This document shows, piece by piece, positions 17,235 through 24,796 of a stretch of DNA of 64,000 bases (position 1 is its first letter; each line of letters starts with the position of its first letter). The notes beneath the pieces are model-generated. The model ran no database searches and was not told where the DNA came from. It saw nothing but the letters and a program-made list of their open reading frames with translations. The stretch covers positions 1,984,001 to 2,048,000 of the forward strand of contig NZ_CP031967.1 in NCBI RefSeq assembly GCF_003443615.1. The letters are read 5' to 3'. Made by a program: the position numbers and the translations under genes. Source of the stretch: Alteromonas sp. BL110. GTDB taxonomy: Bacteria > Pseudomonadota > Gammaproteobacteria > Enterobacterales > Alteromonadaceae.

Positions 17235-18167
17235 TTATTGTGCTTTACTGTCAATCTCGACGATAAAGTCTGCACAGGTTTGCACCTGAGTAATGGGTAT
17301 CATATGCCCTGCGTCAGGAATCACTTTCTGTACAGCCGAGTCTATTGCCGAAGTGACGGCTGCGATATGCTCACTTGGCTTTAAAATAGTGTCCTTTTCA
17401 CCATATAGCACGCCTACAGGGCATTGAATTTCACCGTAAGAAGATTGCTGTCTATGCAAACTGCCTTGTGCTGAGACAGTATCCCGGCTTCCTTCATAAA
17501 AACTGCGAGAATGAAGCGCAAGCATCCCGCCTCCTTCAACAGAAAATGAGGCGGGCACAGGTTCTGGATGAAAAATTTGCGCAACTTGTTTCCTACCCAG
17601 CCTTGCTCTTAGTGGGCTGACAATAGTTTTAGCTACGCTGTTACGCACAAATTCATTGGGTATGTAAAGTATTGAAAGTGGTCCGGCACCGCCTCTAAGC
17701 GGCGTGGTCAATGGGCATAGCAATGATACAGATTTAATGACGCGAGGTGCATCAATTGCCAACCTTAATGCAATACCGCCGCCCATTGAGTGGCCAGCAA
17801 CGCTAGCTTCTTCGATGCCCTCTTTTTCCATCCATTCTAGTAGCATCTTGCTTTGCTGCTCAAAGCTAGCTGATGTGTTTTTATATCGGCTAGAAAAACC
17901 GCTACCGGGGCGGTCTACAGAATAAACCGTGTAGCGCTGTGCGAGGGTATTGGTTAATTCATTAAAATTGTTACTATTGCCGAGCAAGCCGTGGATAAGT
18001 ACAAGTGATGGTCCATTTCCTTGTTTTTGCCAATGAATAATTCCTCCCTCGACAGGAGTAAGTTTTCCCGAGGGCCTAAACGATGACTCGATGCTGCTAT
18101 CCATTTTGGCAGTAAACCAAACAAGACCTACAAAGATACAAATAATGATAAGTAAAATAGTCAGCAT
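17235..18167 (-). CDS. Membrane-anchored alpha/beta hydrolase
   Basis: 310 residues. The N-terminal hydrophobic segment (2-20) is a signal anchor. The alpha/beta hydrolase core shows the oxyanion HGLLG (59-63), nucleophile elbow GHSMGG (Ser127), Asp259 in YGEKDT and His288 in DAGHMIP, so the triad is complete. The substrate is unknown; relatives include esterases and C-C hydrolases of the MhpC type. It is convergent with the DUF2384-like gene, with only 5 bases between stops. Confidence 0.88.
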   Translation of the reverse strand: MLTILLIIICIFVGLVWFTAKMDSSIESSFRPSGKLTPVEGGIIHWQKQGNGPSLVLIHGLLGNSNNFNELTNTLAQRYTVYSVDRPGSGFSSRYKNTSASFEQQSKMLLEWMEKEGIEEASVAGHSMGGGIALRLAIDAPRVIKSVSLLCPLTTPLRGGAGPLSILYIPNEFVRNSVAKTIVSPLRARLGRKQVAQIFHPEPVPASFSVEGGGMLALHSRSFYEGSRDTVSAQGSLHRQQSSYGEIQCPVGVLYGEKDTILKPSEHIAAVTSAIDSAVQKVIPDAGHMIPITQVQTCADFIVEIDSKAQ

Positions 18168-18312
18168 GTTGTATTTCCAAGATAGGGGAGAAATTAACCT
18201 ATCGGGTTACCTTTTAACGGTCAAGTAAGCGATGATTTATAGTCGCAAGTCATTAGCGTGATACTGTTGCACAAAAATAATACGCCATGCCATAGAGAAT
18301 ATAGGAACTGAT

Positions 18313-18729
18313 ATGGAATTACCGATAACCCACTCTATCTCGATAGATGAAAGCGAAGCCGAACTTCAGGCTATACGTGCTCAAGGTAGCGGCGGGCAAA
18401 ACGTCAATAAGGTAAGTAGCGCAATACATCTGCGATTTGATATCAACAAATCGTCGTTACCCGATAAGTTAAAAGTGAAATTGCTGAACTTGAAGGATAG
18501 TCGCGTAACTAACGAAGGGGTATTCGTACTTAAAGCACAAAATTTCCGTACCCAAGAGCAAAATAGAGAAGATGCGTTAGCGCGCCTTGTGGTATGGATT
18601 AAGGCGGCAACTGTTGAGCAAAAGCCACGTATAAAAACTAAAGTGAGCAGAGCGGCGAAAGCTCGACGTTTAGAGGGAAAAAAGCAACAGGGCGCGAAAA
18701 AATCTATGCGTAAGAAAGTGGAATTTTAA
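18313..18729 (+). CDS. arfB: Alternative ribosome-rescue factor B (peptidyl-tRNA hydrolase ArfB)
   Basis: 138 residues, the standard ArfB/YaeJ length. The GGQ hydrolytic motif sits at 27-29 in the class I release-factor context GSGGQNVNKVSSAIHLRFD. The C-terminal tail (about 110-138) is very basic (KPRIKTKVSRAAKARRL), matching the part that enters the empty mRNA channel of stalled ribosomes. It hydrolyses peptidyl-tRNA on non-stop complexes. It is monocistronic. Confidence 0.95.
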   Translation: MELPITHSISIDESEAELQAIRAQGSGGQNVNKVSSAIHLRFDINKSSLPDKLKVKLLNLKDSRVTNEGVFVLKAQNFRTQEQNREDALARLVVWIKAATVEQKPRIKTKVSRAAKARRLEGKKQQGAKKSMRKKVEF

Positions 18730-18855
18730 ACAAAACTAATCTAAAGTATAAAGCCTGTTAGATGTCATTTCGCAAGACAACGGAAAATTCTTACAATAAC
18801 AAATGAATGTGTCTTGTGCTTGTGCTAATTATTGGAACTTAGGGAAGCATACAAA

Positions 18856-19533
18856 GTGACGCGTTCGAACGTAATTCCTATGGTGCTATTTGCAGCCATA
18901 GTAGTTTCGCTTGGGATTAATACACCGCAAGCCGCAAACGAGATTATTGCTCGTTTGTTTAACAAATCTATTTCTAATACCGAACTACAGCCTTCACAGG
19001 CGGATGTTGATCGTTTTCAGTCTATTCTCACCGACAAGTCAGAAAAAGAAGTGCGCGATATTTTGGCGCAACGAGCGCTTGGCAATAAAATTACCGAGTC
19101 TGTACTTTCTGATTTCGCTAATAAAAATGCCATAGAGCCCAATGAAAGCGAAATTCAGTCTGCGTATTCCGTTATTAAGCTATGGACTGTTGACCTAGAT
19201 AGTGATGGCGCTTATCAAAATGAAGAGCTAGATCGCTACCGCCTTGCGATGGCTGAAGGTATGGCAAAAAGCTGGAAAGTATCTAAAGCGCTGTATGAAG
19301 CCTATGGTGGTGATGTGGTTTTTCAACAGGATAACCCTTTAACACCTGTAGGTGCCTACCAAAAACTATTTGAGCAGTATCGAGAACAAGGTGAGTTTGT
19401 CATTTATGACCCTGTCTTCAAAGCCGCGTTTTGGAGTTCGGTAAAGATGAAATATGCTAAAACCTACGACCCTGAAAATATAGATTACTCTCTTCCCTGG
19501 TGGGAAAAGGGCATGACTGCTTCAGAAAAATAG
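18856..19533 (+). CDS. Exported hypothetical protein with an EF-hand-like loop
   Basis: I do not recognise the family. GTG 18856 is chosen over TTG 18832 because AGGGAAG lies 8 bases upstream and the product then begins with a normal signal peptide (VIPMVLFAAIVVSLGI, cleavage near PQAA). This gives 225 residues. The mature protein is helical and charged. Residues 113-124 (DLDSDGAYQNEE) fit a canonical 12-residue EF-hand loop: D1, D3, D5, G6 and E12, although position 8 is Tyr instead of a small aliphatic. Near the C-terminus a Trp/Tyr-rich stretch (SLPWWEKG) occurs. It precedes the sigma-factor module but ends in its own terminator, so membership of that module is doubtful. Confidence 0.65.
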   Translation: MTRSNVIPMVLFAAIVVSLGINTPQAANEIIARLFNKSISNTELQPSQADVDRFQSILTDKSEKEVRDILAQRALGNKITESVLSDFANKNAIEPNESEIQSAYSVIKLWTVDLDSDGAYQNEELDRYRLAMAEGMAKSWKVSKALYEAYGGDVVFQQDNPLTPVGAYQKLFEQYREQGEFVIYDPVFKAAFWSSVKMKYAKTYDPENIDYSLPWWEKGMTASEK

Positions 19534-19541
19534 TTTTAAGA

Positions 19542-19567
19542 AAGCCCTGTTTTTACAGGGCTTTTTT
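19542..19567 (+). terminator. Intrinsic terminator
   Basis: AAGCCCTGT-TTTT-ACAGGGCTTTTTT, just after the exported EF-hand-like protein gene. It isolates that gene from the downstream ECF-type promoter. Confidence 0.9.
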
Positions 19568-19596
19568 CGTTCTTCGCAAAGAAGTTGCTCCCCAAC

Positions 19597-19623
19597 GGAA
19601 TAAAACCTTTCGTCTAATCGTTA
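19597..19623 (+). promoter_or_regulatory. Putative ECF sigma promoter (GGAAT-N17-CGTTA)
   Basis: GGAAT at 19597-19601 and CGTTA at 19619-19623 with a 17-base spacer, in the wider context CGGAATAAAA...TCGT...CGTTA. The same arrangement with a 16-base spacer precedes the sigma-factor gene at 23386-23411. The predicted start would be about 30 bases before ATG 19659. Function is inferred from the matched pair. Confidence 0.55.
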
Positions 19624-19658
19624 TCTCAGTGTCCTTTATGAAAAACGGAGATAATCGG

Positions 19659-20594
19659 ATGAAAAAGTTAAATACTGCAATTGCACTGGCTTTAGGTATG
19701 GCGTCAACCTCAGGGTTGGCTCAAGAAGCAGCCTTCTCGGCAAATACTTCAGCTACTGCTTCAACATCTACATCAGTTTCTCTAACAAATGGTGCAAACG
19801 CACAATCTGCTGCTCAATTAAGCATGCAGACTTCGGCACAAGTCGAAACAGTTCCTCAAAGCCAAATGTCTACCGAAAGTTCAGCTAGCGCTAGTGGGCA
19901 GCTATCGGCAAGCCAAACAGGCAATGACTTATCAAATGGGCAAGAATTGAATCAAGTCTCTGAAGCCGGTAACGAAGCCAATACTGAAGAAAGCACCGAA
20001 GGTAGCTCAGATCAAGCCGCGGTAGGCGAAGTAGCACAAACGACTACTTCAAGCGCTAGCCTTCTAGCAAATAGCGCTCAACAGTTGTCCACAAGCACAG
20101 CATCTTCACTGCTGTTTAATTCGCAGGCTTCTCTTGAAGGTGTTGCTTTAGCAACATCAGAAACGGCGAATTCAATGACAGCATCAGTGGCAGGAACGCT
20201 TACGGGCAATGTGTCTGGTTCTACATCAGTTCTGTCGTCGGCATTAGGCACAGTTGATCCGAATGCAGAGACAGAAGGCGAAGTAGAAGATACTGCAGTA
20301 AGCACGGCTTCGGGAACCATTGAAAGTGCGGTAGAGGGTACTACGGCCAACACGGTAGGAGGTTCGGTGACCAATTCTGTAACTGGCAATGCAGCTACCG
20401 CCGTTGAAGGGGCTATTGCTGCTACGGTAGCGAGCAGTGTAGGAAATACGGTAGAGAGTACCGTAGGTAATACTGTGGAGAGCACGGTAGCAAACACCGT
20501 AGAGAGCACAGTAGAGGCAACGGTAGCAAACACTGTAGAGAACACAGTAAACGACAACGTCGCTTCAAATATCTCGGGTGCGTTGGGTCTTTAA
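19659..20594 (+). CDS. Secreted low-complexity repeat protein, acidic, without basic residues in the mature part
   Basis: 311 residues from ATG 19659 (SD ACGGAG, 8 bases upstream). The signal peptide MKKLNTAIALALGMASTSGLA is followed by a mature chain made almost entirely of Ser, Thr, Ala, Val, Gln, Asn, Glu and Gly. After the signal I find no Lys, Arg, His, Cys, Trp or Tyr and only two Phe. Residues from about 261 on form octad-like repeats (NTVESTVG, NTVESTVA, NTVESTVE), with Val every fourth position, suggesting a beta-roll, amyloid or fibrous coiled assembly. No known family is recognised. It is the first gene after the ECF-type promoter and precedes an outer-membrane barrel gene, so surface or extracellular material is the likeliest role. 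Confidence 0.75.
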   Translation: MKKLNTAIALALGMASTSGLAQEAAFSANTSATASTSTSVSLTNGANAQSAAQLSMQTSAQVETVPQSQMSTESSASASGQLSASQTGNDLSNGQELNQVSEAGNEANTEESTEGSSDQAAVGEVAQTTTSSASLLANSAQQLSTSTASSLLFNSQASLEGVALATSETANSMTASVAGTLTGNVSGSTSVLSSALGTVDPNAETEGEVEDTAVSTASGTIESAVEGTTANTVGGSVTNSVTGNAATAVEGAIAATVASSVGNTVESTVGNTVESTVANTVESTVEATVANTVENTVNDNVASNISGALGL

Positions 20595-20616
20595 CGGATT
20601 GGGCTCAACTGTTAGA

Positions 20617-20638
20617 AGGAGGGAGATCTCTCCCTCCT
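20617..20638 (+). terminator. Perfect palindromic hairpin between repeat-protein and barrel genes
   Basis: A 22-base perfect palindrome built on AGGAGGGAGA/TCTCCCTCCT, 23 bases after the stop codon. There is no T-run, so it may stabilise or attenuate the transcript rather than fully end it. Confidence 0.45.
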
Positions 20639-20707
20639 GACTTCCTCGCACAACCCATTCATAGCTGAAAACACTGAATTTCACTTTCTCTGTAGTAGGT
20701 AGCAATA

Positions 20708-21715
20708 ATGAAAACCCCACCATTTAAACGTTCACTCAAAAACAATTTTTTTACCCTGGATGGTCGCAAATGCCTTGCTCTTGCTGCGGCTACCGCATTA
20801 ATAGCAAACAGTACAGCCTATGCAAGCTCAAAAGTAATTAATGATGCAGGAACTACAGACGAAGAGAAGCAAAAGATTACGTTTTCAGGCTCTGGTTATG
20901 TAGGCTATCGCCACGACAGTAACGTAAGTGTCAGTGAACTCGACACAAATTCTAATGTAGACGACAGCGCCGTACAGTCAAAAGCACTGTTAAAAGTTTC
21001 AGTGAAGCCCACGAACGAATGGGAAAATGAGCTCTCGATAAGTCGGGCAGATACCCGTTACCAGACCCTCAGCGAGTTCGACCTTGGGCTTACCACTTTA
21101 TCTGCAAGCACTAAGTATACGTTAGACTTTGCAAAACTAGGTGCGCATTACTATCACGCCAGCGCTACGCTTGATGGGCGTGATTTTCTTACCTATCAAC
21201 AATATGGTTTGTCTGCGGGGAAACTGTTAGGACAGAGAACTTATTTACGCATTAGTAGCGACCTTATCGACAAGAAGTTTAAGAATAGACCTGAAGATGC
21301 GCCAATTCGAGATAGTGAAGCTGTTGCCTTACGCAGTGACCTGTTCTACTTTTTTGAAGGGGATGATTTTTTTCAAATTGCACTTAAATACCAAAATGAA
21401 GATGCGCAGGATAATGCGTTCGATTACACAGGTAAGGGAATTGACCTTGCCTACACTTATCCATTTGCGGTGTTTAGTAAGCCGCTCAAGCTCAAGGTTG
21501 CTTACCAGCTAGATATGCGTGATTACGCTTCAGTCCAAGATTCAGGTATAGGCAGGGAAGACGACAGACAACTTATCGAAATGAGCGCAGACTACGCCGT
21601 GTACGACCATATAGATATAAGGTTGTCTACCCAATACGGAGATTACGCTTCTAGTGTAGATGGGGCAAACTATCAAGAAACCATTGCTGAATTAGGCATT
21701 AACGTTCATTTCTAG
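20708..21715 (+). CDS. Outer membrane beta-barrel protein, possibly DUF560/Slam-like
   Basis: 335 residues. A long N-region signal peptide (hydrophobic core CLALAAATALIANS, cleavage near AYAS) is followed by about 40 polar residues. Alternating amphipathic strands start at ITFSGSGYVGYRHDSNVSV and end in a terminal Phe (ELGINVHF), as required for Bam-mediated insertion. The YVGYRHDSNV start and acidic loops resemble the barrel part of DUF560 (Slam, type XI secretion) proteins, but the N-terminal TPR part of Slam is absent. It is one gene downstream of the repeat protein, so it could export or anchor it; this is inference. Confidence 0.7.
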   Translation: MKTPPFKRSLKNNFFTLDGRKCLALAAATALIANSTAYASSKVINDAGTTDEEKQKITFSGSGYVGYRHDSNVSVSELDTNSNVDDSAVQSKALLKVSVKPTNEWENELSISRADTRYQTLSEFDLGLTTLSASTKYTLDFAKLGAHYYHASATLDGRDFLTYQQYGLSAGKLLGQRTYLRISSDLIDKKFKNRPEDAPIRDSEAVALRSDLFYFFEGDDFFQIALKYQNEDAQDNAFDYTGKGIDLAYTYPFAVFSKPLKLKVAYQLDMRDYASVQDSGIGREDDRQLIEMSADYAVYDHIDIRLSTQYGDYASSVDGANYQETIAELGINVHF

Positions 21716-21728
21716 TGAACGTTAATGC
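21696..21728. terminator. Strong hairpin overlapping the barrel gene stop
   Basis: Perfect 13-bp arms (GCATTAACGTTCA / TGAACGTTAATGC) around TTTCTAG, which contains the stop codon. It lies between convergent genes. It lacks a T-run. Confidence 0.5.
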
Positions 21729-21750
21729 GAATATGAATACGGCTATATTT

Positions 21751-23184
21751 TTAAGGCAGTACACCAAAGCCGAATACTCTATCCCGTCCGGGATTACCAG
21801 CATCCAAAGCTAATTCCTGCATTCTTAACAAGGCGGCCTGTCTTTGCTGTTCTGTACGGAAAAAACAGGCGTACAGCGCGGCGGCACGAGGGGAGGCCAT
21901 TGAGGTTCCTGTTTGCCTAATCGTTTTACCGTTAGGGTGTGCGGCATCAACCGACACGCCAAATGCAGCGAAATCTACATAATCACCTTGGTTGGCCCAC
22001 CTGTATATTGCGTGTGATTTATCCACTGCGGTTATACCAAGTGTTTCTGGGTAGGCTGCAGGGTATAAGGGTAGAGATGCTGGCCCTTCGTTACCTACAG
22101 CTGCAATAATTTGAATACCGTTTGTGTCCAACTGCTTTATAACGCGCGCTAAGATAGGGTTGTCAGGCCCTGCAAGGCTCATGTTTATAGCGTCTACCTG
22201 TTGTGATGCTAAATAGTTAAGACCTTCTATTAACGACATTAGCGTAGCGCCTTGGCTAACGCTGTTTCGCGCATAAAATACACTAGCGTTAAATACCTGG
22301 CTCGATTCAGGCAGCGACGCCGCTAATAAACTCGCTACTGCTGTGCCATGTTCTGAGGAAAAGGCCACGGTATTTTCTTGGGTCGCTGGCTGTCTTGTAA
22401 TTTTTCCGTCACCTTCACTGCTTAAATTGCTATCTTGTCCGTGCTCTTTCTTCTGACCTTGACCAACAATAAAAGAAGCTTGTGTTAGGCTAATGTGCGA
22501 CAGCATTGGGTGGGTAGGCACAACATGGGTATCAACCATCCCGATGCGCAAGGGTATCGAACAAAATTCAAACTTTTGCGACGATGCTTCTGACTCATGT
22601 GTAGACTCTGGTTTGCTGCCATTTGTAGCCACTTCGCTTTGCGATAAGTAAATATGATTTCGTCCTATTTGAGACTGGAGGTTTTTGGGTAAGCTGTTGC
22701 GAATATACGACACTTCATCCTCATCCCCTGTTACCTTTACTTTATAAAGCCACTGAGAAAATGCAGGTAAAAACTGTGCCTCTTGTATTTTTATATTCGT
22801 GCCATTGAAATATGCTTTATCGGCTTCTTCACCTATAAAAAGCCACTCTTTCTCAACGGCAAGAAAACCGTTTTCAACCCTAACTTCTTTGATAATTTTC
22901 TGACCCGATGCATTTAATATTGTTGTGGCCGTAGGAGTAACAAATTGGGGGGCGGGGAGATTGCCAACAACGCCTGAAGCCAATATAGATAGGTCTCTGG
23001 CGCCGTCGACAGATGCTTGCATCTTTCGGCTTGCTTCCTCTCGAATGCTCTTCAGTTCAGAGGGGGCTCTATCAATTATCGGGCGCACCGATGGCACTAC
23101 TTGATTCAATGTTCCTGTAAGTTGGGCTTGGGAGATAGATGCGGCAAACAAGCCTACTATCCCCACAAAAAGTGTGTACTTCAT
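21751..23184 (-). CDS. S8 family serine peptidase (subtilase), exported
   Basis: 477 residues. Signal peptide 1-20 (cleavage near SQA|QL), then about 190 residues of pro-region before the catalytic domain. The catalytic residues are complete: Asp218 (GMVDTHV), His279 (EHGTAVAS), oxyanion Asn365 (AAVGNEGP) and Ser428 (TGTSMASPRAA). The domain ends soon after the Ser motif with no C-terminal sorting or barrel domain, so it is probably periplasmic or secreted. It is transcribed divergently from the sigma/anti-sigma genes and convergently to the barrel gene, so it may process the anti-sigma protein or the exported repeat protein. That target is inference. Confidence 0.9.
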   Translation of the reverse strand: MKYTLFVGIVGLFAASISQAQLTGTLNQVVPSVRPIIDRAPSELKSIREEASRKMQASVDGARDLSILASGVVGNLPAPQFVTPTATTILNASGQKIIKEVRVENGFLAVEKEWLFIGEEADKAYFNGTNIKIQEAQFLPAFSQWLYKVKVTGDEDEVSYIRNSLPKNLQSQIGRNHIYLSQSEVATNGSKPESTHESEASSQKFEFCSIPLRIGMVDTHVVPTHPMLSHISLTQASFIVGQGQKKEHGQDSNLSSEGDGKITRQPATQENTVAFSSEHGTAVASLLAASLPESSQVFNASVFYARNSVSQGATLMSLIEGLNYLASQQVDAINMSLAGPDNPILARVIKQLDTNGIQIIAAVGNEGPASLPLYPAAYPETLGITAVDKSHAIYRWANQGDYVDFAAFGVSVDAAHPNGKTIRQTGTSMASPRAAALYACFFRTEQQRQAALLRMQELALDAGNPGRDRVFGFGVLP

Positions 23185-23234
23185 TTTGCTACCTTATTGA
23201 TTACATAGGAGCAGCTTAGGGCTTAGAGAAGGAA

Positions 23235-23251
23235 TGGCATAAATTGTGCCA
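23235..23251. promoter_or_regulatory. Inverted repeat TGGCA-N7-TGCCA in the divergent promoter region
   Basis: A 5-bp-arm palindrome 51 bases upstream of the subtilase start. It could be an operator, but there is no second copy to support it. Confidence 0.3.
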
Positions 23252-23385
23252 TGGTCATAAATAGAGTCTAAGTCACTACTGCTATTTAATGTAGTGACGA
23301 ATAGAAAGAAAAAAAATTCCGTTGGGTGTCGAAGAAGCGCTGCCAACTTAAAAACACAAAAGCTCAAAATAAAATGCTATTTAGC

Positions 23386-23411
23386 GGAATAAAAATACTC
23401 GTGGCTCGTTA
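23386..23411 (+). promoter_or_regulatory. Putative autoregulated ECF promoter (GGAAT-N16-CGTTA)
   Basis: GGAAT at 23386-23390 and CGTTA at 23407-23411 with TCGT midway, aligning with the element at 19597-19623. The predicted start lies about 30 bases before the sigma-factor ATG. ECF sigma factors commonly drive their own operon, which is why the pair is read as target promoters. Confidence 0.55.
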
Positions 23412-23447
23412 ATAGAGTATTGATAACGGAAATCTTCACGAAGGTAC

Positions 23448-23951
23448 ATGAAAATGAAAGATGAGTTGACCGAACTCGTCCCGTCATTGCGAAAGTTTGC
23501 ATATTCGTTGACGGGTAACATACATGATGCTGATGATTTACTTCAGAACACGCTAGAACGGCTACTAAGTAAACCCATTCCTGAGCAAGCTACACTAATG
23601 GCATGGGCATTTAGAGTGTGCCGCAATTGCTGGATAGACGAATATAGGGCGAAGAAGGTGAGAACTAACGCTAGCGATACCCTTTCATATGAAGCGCAAT
23701 CAGAACATGACCATGTAGATATGGATGAAACGGTAACCCACTCTATGACATTGAAGCAGATTTCAAGCGCCATGGATGAACTGCCTTGTGAGCAAAGAGA
23801 AACCCTCTCTTTAGTGGCAGTGCAGGGAATGAGTTATGCAGACGCTTCTGAAGTTTTACAGGTGCCAGCAGGGACTATTATGAGCCGTCTTGCCAGGGCC
23901 AGAACGAAAATATCAAACTTACTAAACGGGCAAAATGAGGTGCTATCGTGA
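23448..23951 (+). CDS. ECF-type RNA polymerase sigma factor
   Basis: 167 residues with only sigma2 and sigma4. Region 2 (about 5-75) has LRKFAYSLTGNIHDADDLLQNTLERLL and WAFRVCRNCWIDEYRAKK. Region 4 (about 105-160) has LPCEQRETLSLVAVQGMSYADASEVLQVPAGTIMSRLARAR, the -35-binding helix-turn-helix. It overlaps the next gene by four bases (GTGA), the usual arrangement with an anti-sigma factor. A matching promoter-like element lies upstream. It is the most likely controller of the local exported-protein genes. Confidence 0.93.
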   Translation: MKMKDELTELVPSLRKFAYSLTGNIHDADDLLQNTLERLLSKPIPEQATLMAWAFRVCRNCWIDEYRAKKVRTNASDTLSYEAQSEHDHVDMDETVTHSMTLKQISSAMDELPCEQRETLSLVAVQGMSYADASEVLQVPAGTIMSRLARARTKISNLLNGQNEVLS

Positions 23952-24796
23952 TCTTATCTGACGAAAAACTCTCTGCTTTCTTAGATGGAGAGTTAGATGT
24001 TGTAGAAATGGATACGGTTAGAGAGGCGATAGCAAATGACGTCACTGTTTCTGACCGTCTTGCCGCACTTGCAGAAGTAGATAGAGTAGTAAAAGTGGCT
24101 GCAGAAAAGGCGACTGCAGTTGCGTTACCTAAAGAAATCGTCGCTCTTTTGGGTGATGAAAGATGCTTGAGCGAGAATAACGTAGCGCACGTATCTGGCG
24201 AGCCTTTAGACGACGAAAAAACGGCGAACCAAAATTTGGCAAATAATGTTAGCCCGTTTCCTCACAAAGTGAATATCGCTGACGGGGCGCGCCGTGAACA
24301 GGCAAGGTGGAAAGGAGCATCTTCAATTGCCGCCATCGCGGCAAGCGTGGCGGTTATAGCAGGCTTGGTATTCTTTAATCTACAAGGTGCCGATACTTCA
24401 CAACCTTCACACTGGGCTAATGTATCGTCTGCGCTCGACAGTAATTTGAGTGGAGAGACTTCCTCGTTTGAATCTGGCGTGACGGTAACGCCTAAACTTT
24501 CTTTTTTAAATACTGACTTCAACTTTTGCCGACAGGCTGAAGTAACGTCTCAAGATGAACTAAATGTAATGATTGCTTGTAAAGACAAGCAAGGCGACTG
24601 GCAACTTGCGGCCAGCAAACTGGATGAGCTAGATGTTAATGTAGGTCAATATCAGACTGCTACTAGCGCCAGACTGTTGGAAGAACAGTTAGATTCGATG
24701 ATGGCGTCTGCGCCATTAAACCGAGAGCAAGAGAAAAACGCAATTGAAGCAACTTGGCTATCTGAGAAAGCCGAAGGAGTAGATGATGAAAACTAA
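23948..24796 (+). CDS. Putative transmembrane anti-sigma factor
   Basis: 282 residues, GTG start overlapping the sigma gene stop. The N-terminal helical part (LSDEKLSAFLDGELD) is the common opening of anti-sigma domains, but the zinc-binding HxxxCxxC of ZAS proteins is missing. A single TM helix (about 123-142, IAAIAASVAVIAGLVFF) separates it from a periplasmic domain of about 140 residues holding two Cys (FNFCRQAE and IACKDKQ). Such a layout fits an RseA-type inhibitor released by regulated proteolysis; the divergent subtilase is a candidate protease. Assignment relies mainly on position. Confidence 0.75.
   Translation: MILSDEKLSAFLDGELDVVEMDTVREAIANDVTVSDRLAALAEVDRVVKVAAEKATAVALPKEIVALLGDERCLSENNVAHVSGEPLDDEKTANQNLANNVSPFPHKVNIADGARREQARWKGASSIAAIAASVAVIAGLVFFNLQGADTSQPSHWANVSSALDSNLSGETSSFESGVTVTPKLSFLNTDFNFCRQAEVTSQDELNVMIACKDKQGDWQLAASKLDELDVNVGQYQTATSARLLEEQLDSMMASAPLNREQEKNAIEATWLSEKAEGVDDEN

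Noticed and set aside
20078..20557. 159-codon minus-strand frame rich in TVFATVLSTV
   Set aside because: Shadow of the repeat-protein gene; the low-complexity repeats keep the opposite strand open.
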